NCBI GenBank assembly: GCA_026770025.1
Contig: JAMXDE010000027.1
Location: forward strand, 558,001 to 622,000
Direction of reading: 5' to 3'
Source of the DNA: Craspedostauros australis
Taxonomy: Eukaryota; Bacillariophyta; Bacillariophyceae; Mastogloiales; Achnanthaceae
DNA length: 64,000 nucleotides
Every line of letters begins with the position of its first letter. Position 1 is the stretch's first letter. Under the pieces are notes generated by a model. The model saw only the letters and a list, made by a program, of their open reading frames with translations, searched no databases and was not told where the DNA came from. The position numbers and the translations under genes are program-made. Shown here one piece after another: positions 63,501 to 64,000 of the stretch.

Positions 63501-64000
63501 TTACAGGAGGTCCTTTTCGAAGGCGAACTCCTCCTCGTCGGAGTCGAGCTCTTCGCCGGACTTGATCTTGGCCTTGACCTTCTTGAGGAGCTGCTTCTCC
63601 TCCTTCTTGGAGAGCTTCTTCTTTTCTTGCTTGATCTCGACCTTGTTACCGGCGGCATCAGTCATCTCCTTGAGCTGCTGCTGGTCGTTGATCTTGGTGT
63701 CCTGCTTCAACATCCAGTCGGCATCTCCCTTGGTCTCCAGATGTCCGGCGTCCATGACCCATGTCTCCGGGCACAGCTGCGAGACGAACTCGTTGTTGTG
63801 GGAAATGATGATGATACCTCCCTCGAACGACTCGATGGCGCTGGCAAGGCCACCGAGAGACTCGCGGTCGAGGTAGTTGGTTGGCTCGTCCAGGATGACG
63901 ATGTGAGGCTGCATCCACATGGCAGCGGCAATGACGACCTTCACCTTCTGTCCTCCAGAGAGGGCGGACATACGGTAGTGGGTTCCGAACTCACGGGCGA
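63501..64000 (-). CDS. Translation elongation factor 3 (ABCF-type ATPase), C-terminal part
   Basis: The last about 166 residues of an ABC ATPase; the gene continues past the right edge. It shows the signature LSGGQKVKV, Walker B with D-loop (HIVILDEPTNYLDRESLGGL), the switch histidine in IIIISHNNEF, and a Lys-rich tail (KKLSKKEEKQLLKKVKAK) ending in an acidic stretch. This arrangement matches the second ABC domain of eEF3, which ejects E-site tRNA from the ribosome in fungi and many algae; the Lys-rich tail is also an eEF3 feature. Other ABCF proteins (GCN20) are less likely because of the LSGGQKVK and DRESLGGL details. Stop TAA at 63503-63501. Confidence 0.92.
   Translation of the reverse strand, partial: AREFGTHYRMSALSGGQKVKVVIAAAMWMQPHIVILDEPTNYLDRESLGGLASAIESFEGGIIIISHNNEFVSQLCPETWVMDAGHLETKGDADWMLKQDTKINDQQQLKEMTDAAGNKVEIKQEKKKLSKKEEKQLLKKVKAKIKSGEELDSDEEEFAFEKDLL

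Overview
The window is nuclear DNA from a eukaryote, most likely a diatom or close photosynthetic stramenopile. Host genes have zero or one short GT-AG intron. Several proteins carry signal-plus-transit-like N-termini, with an A/F junction visible in the Hip/Tic40-like protein. The two Copia elements have the integrase and post-integrase motifs I associate with diatom CoDi-type elements. The end of an elongation factor 3 gene also fits an algal genome. I see no rRNA, tRNA or CRISPR.

Left arm (1-8.7 kb): a two-exon TPR co-chaperone-like gene (-), a TANGO2/NRDE-domain gene (+) and a myristoylatable CDPK-type kinase with altered catalytic motifs (-). Transposon block 1 (about 7.9-26.4 kb): a piggyBac-type transposase gene split by two complete, nested, same-strand Copia/CoDi retrotransposons (10106-17483 and 18720-25918). 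Each has visually identical LTRs, a 5-bp target duplication and an open polyprotein of about 1,870 aa. Removing both insertions would leave an 871-codon transposase frame.

Middle (26.4-39.6 kb): a possible Cys-rich secreted protein, a UBA/ZnF-UBP protein (-), a two-exon ABC1K/UbiB atypical kinase (-), then about 5.7 kb without recognisable genes. Transposon block 2 (39.6-49.0 kb) is the most unusual part. Inverted repeats of about 89 bp face each other 9.4 kb apart. Inside are two ORFs that look like the N-terminal and catalytic halves of one transposase. They are separated by a tandem array with an exact 973-bp period (three full units plus a fourth diverging one). Each full unit carries the same leader and an 89-aa ORF, and the fourth unit's leader serves the catalytic ORF.

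Right arm (49-64 kb) is dense and host-like: a CCC1/VIT iron transporter (-), an M18 aspartyl aminopeptidase (+), a long heme oxygenase with six Cys-Pro motifs (-), a PP2A B56 subunit (+), a DUF2332 protein of bacterial type (-), a Hip/Tic40-like protein with SAP-like repeats (+) and the 3' end of eEF3 (-). The iron transporter and heme oxygenase lie about 3 kb apart, but nothing in the sequence shows co-regulation. All exon joins, motif positions and repeat alignments were made by eye.
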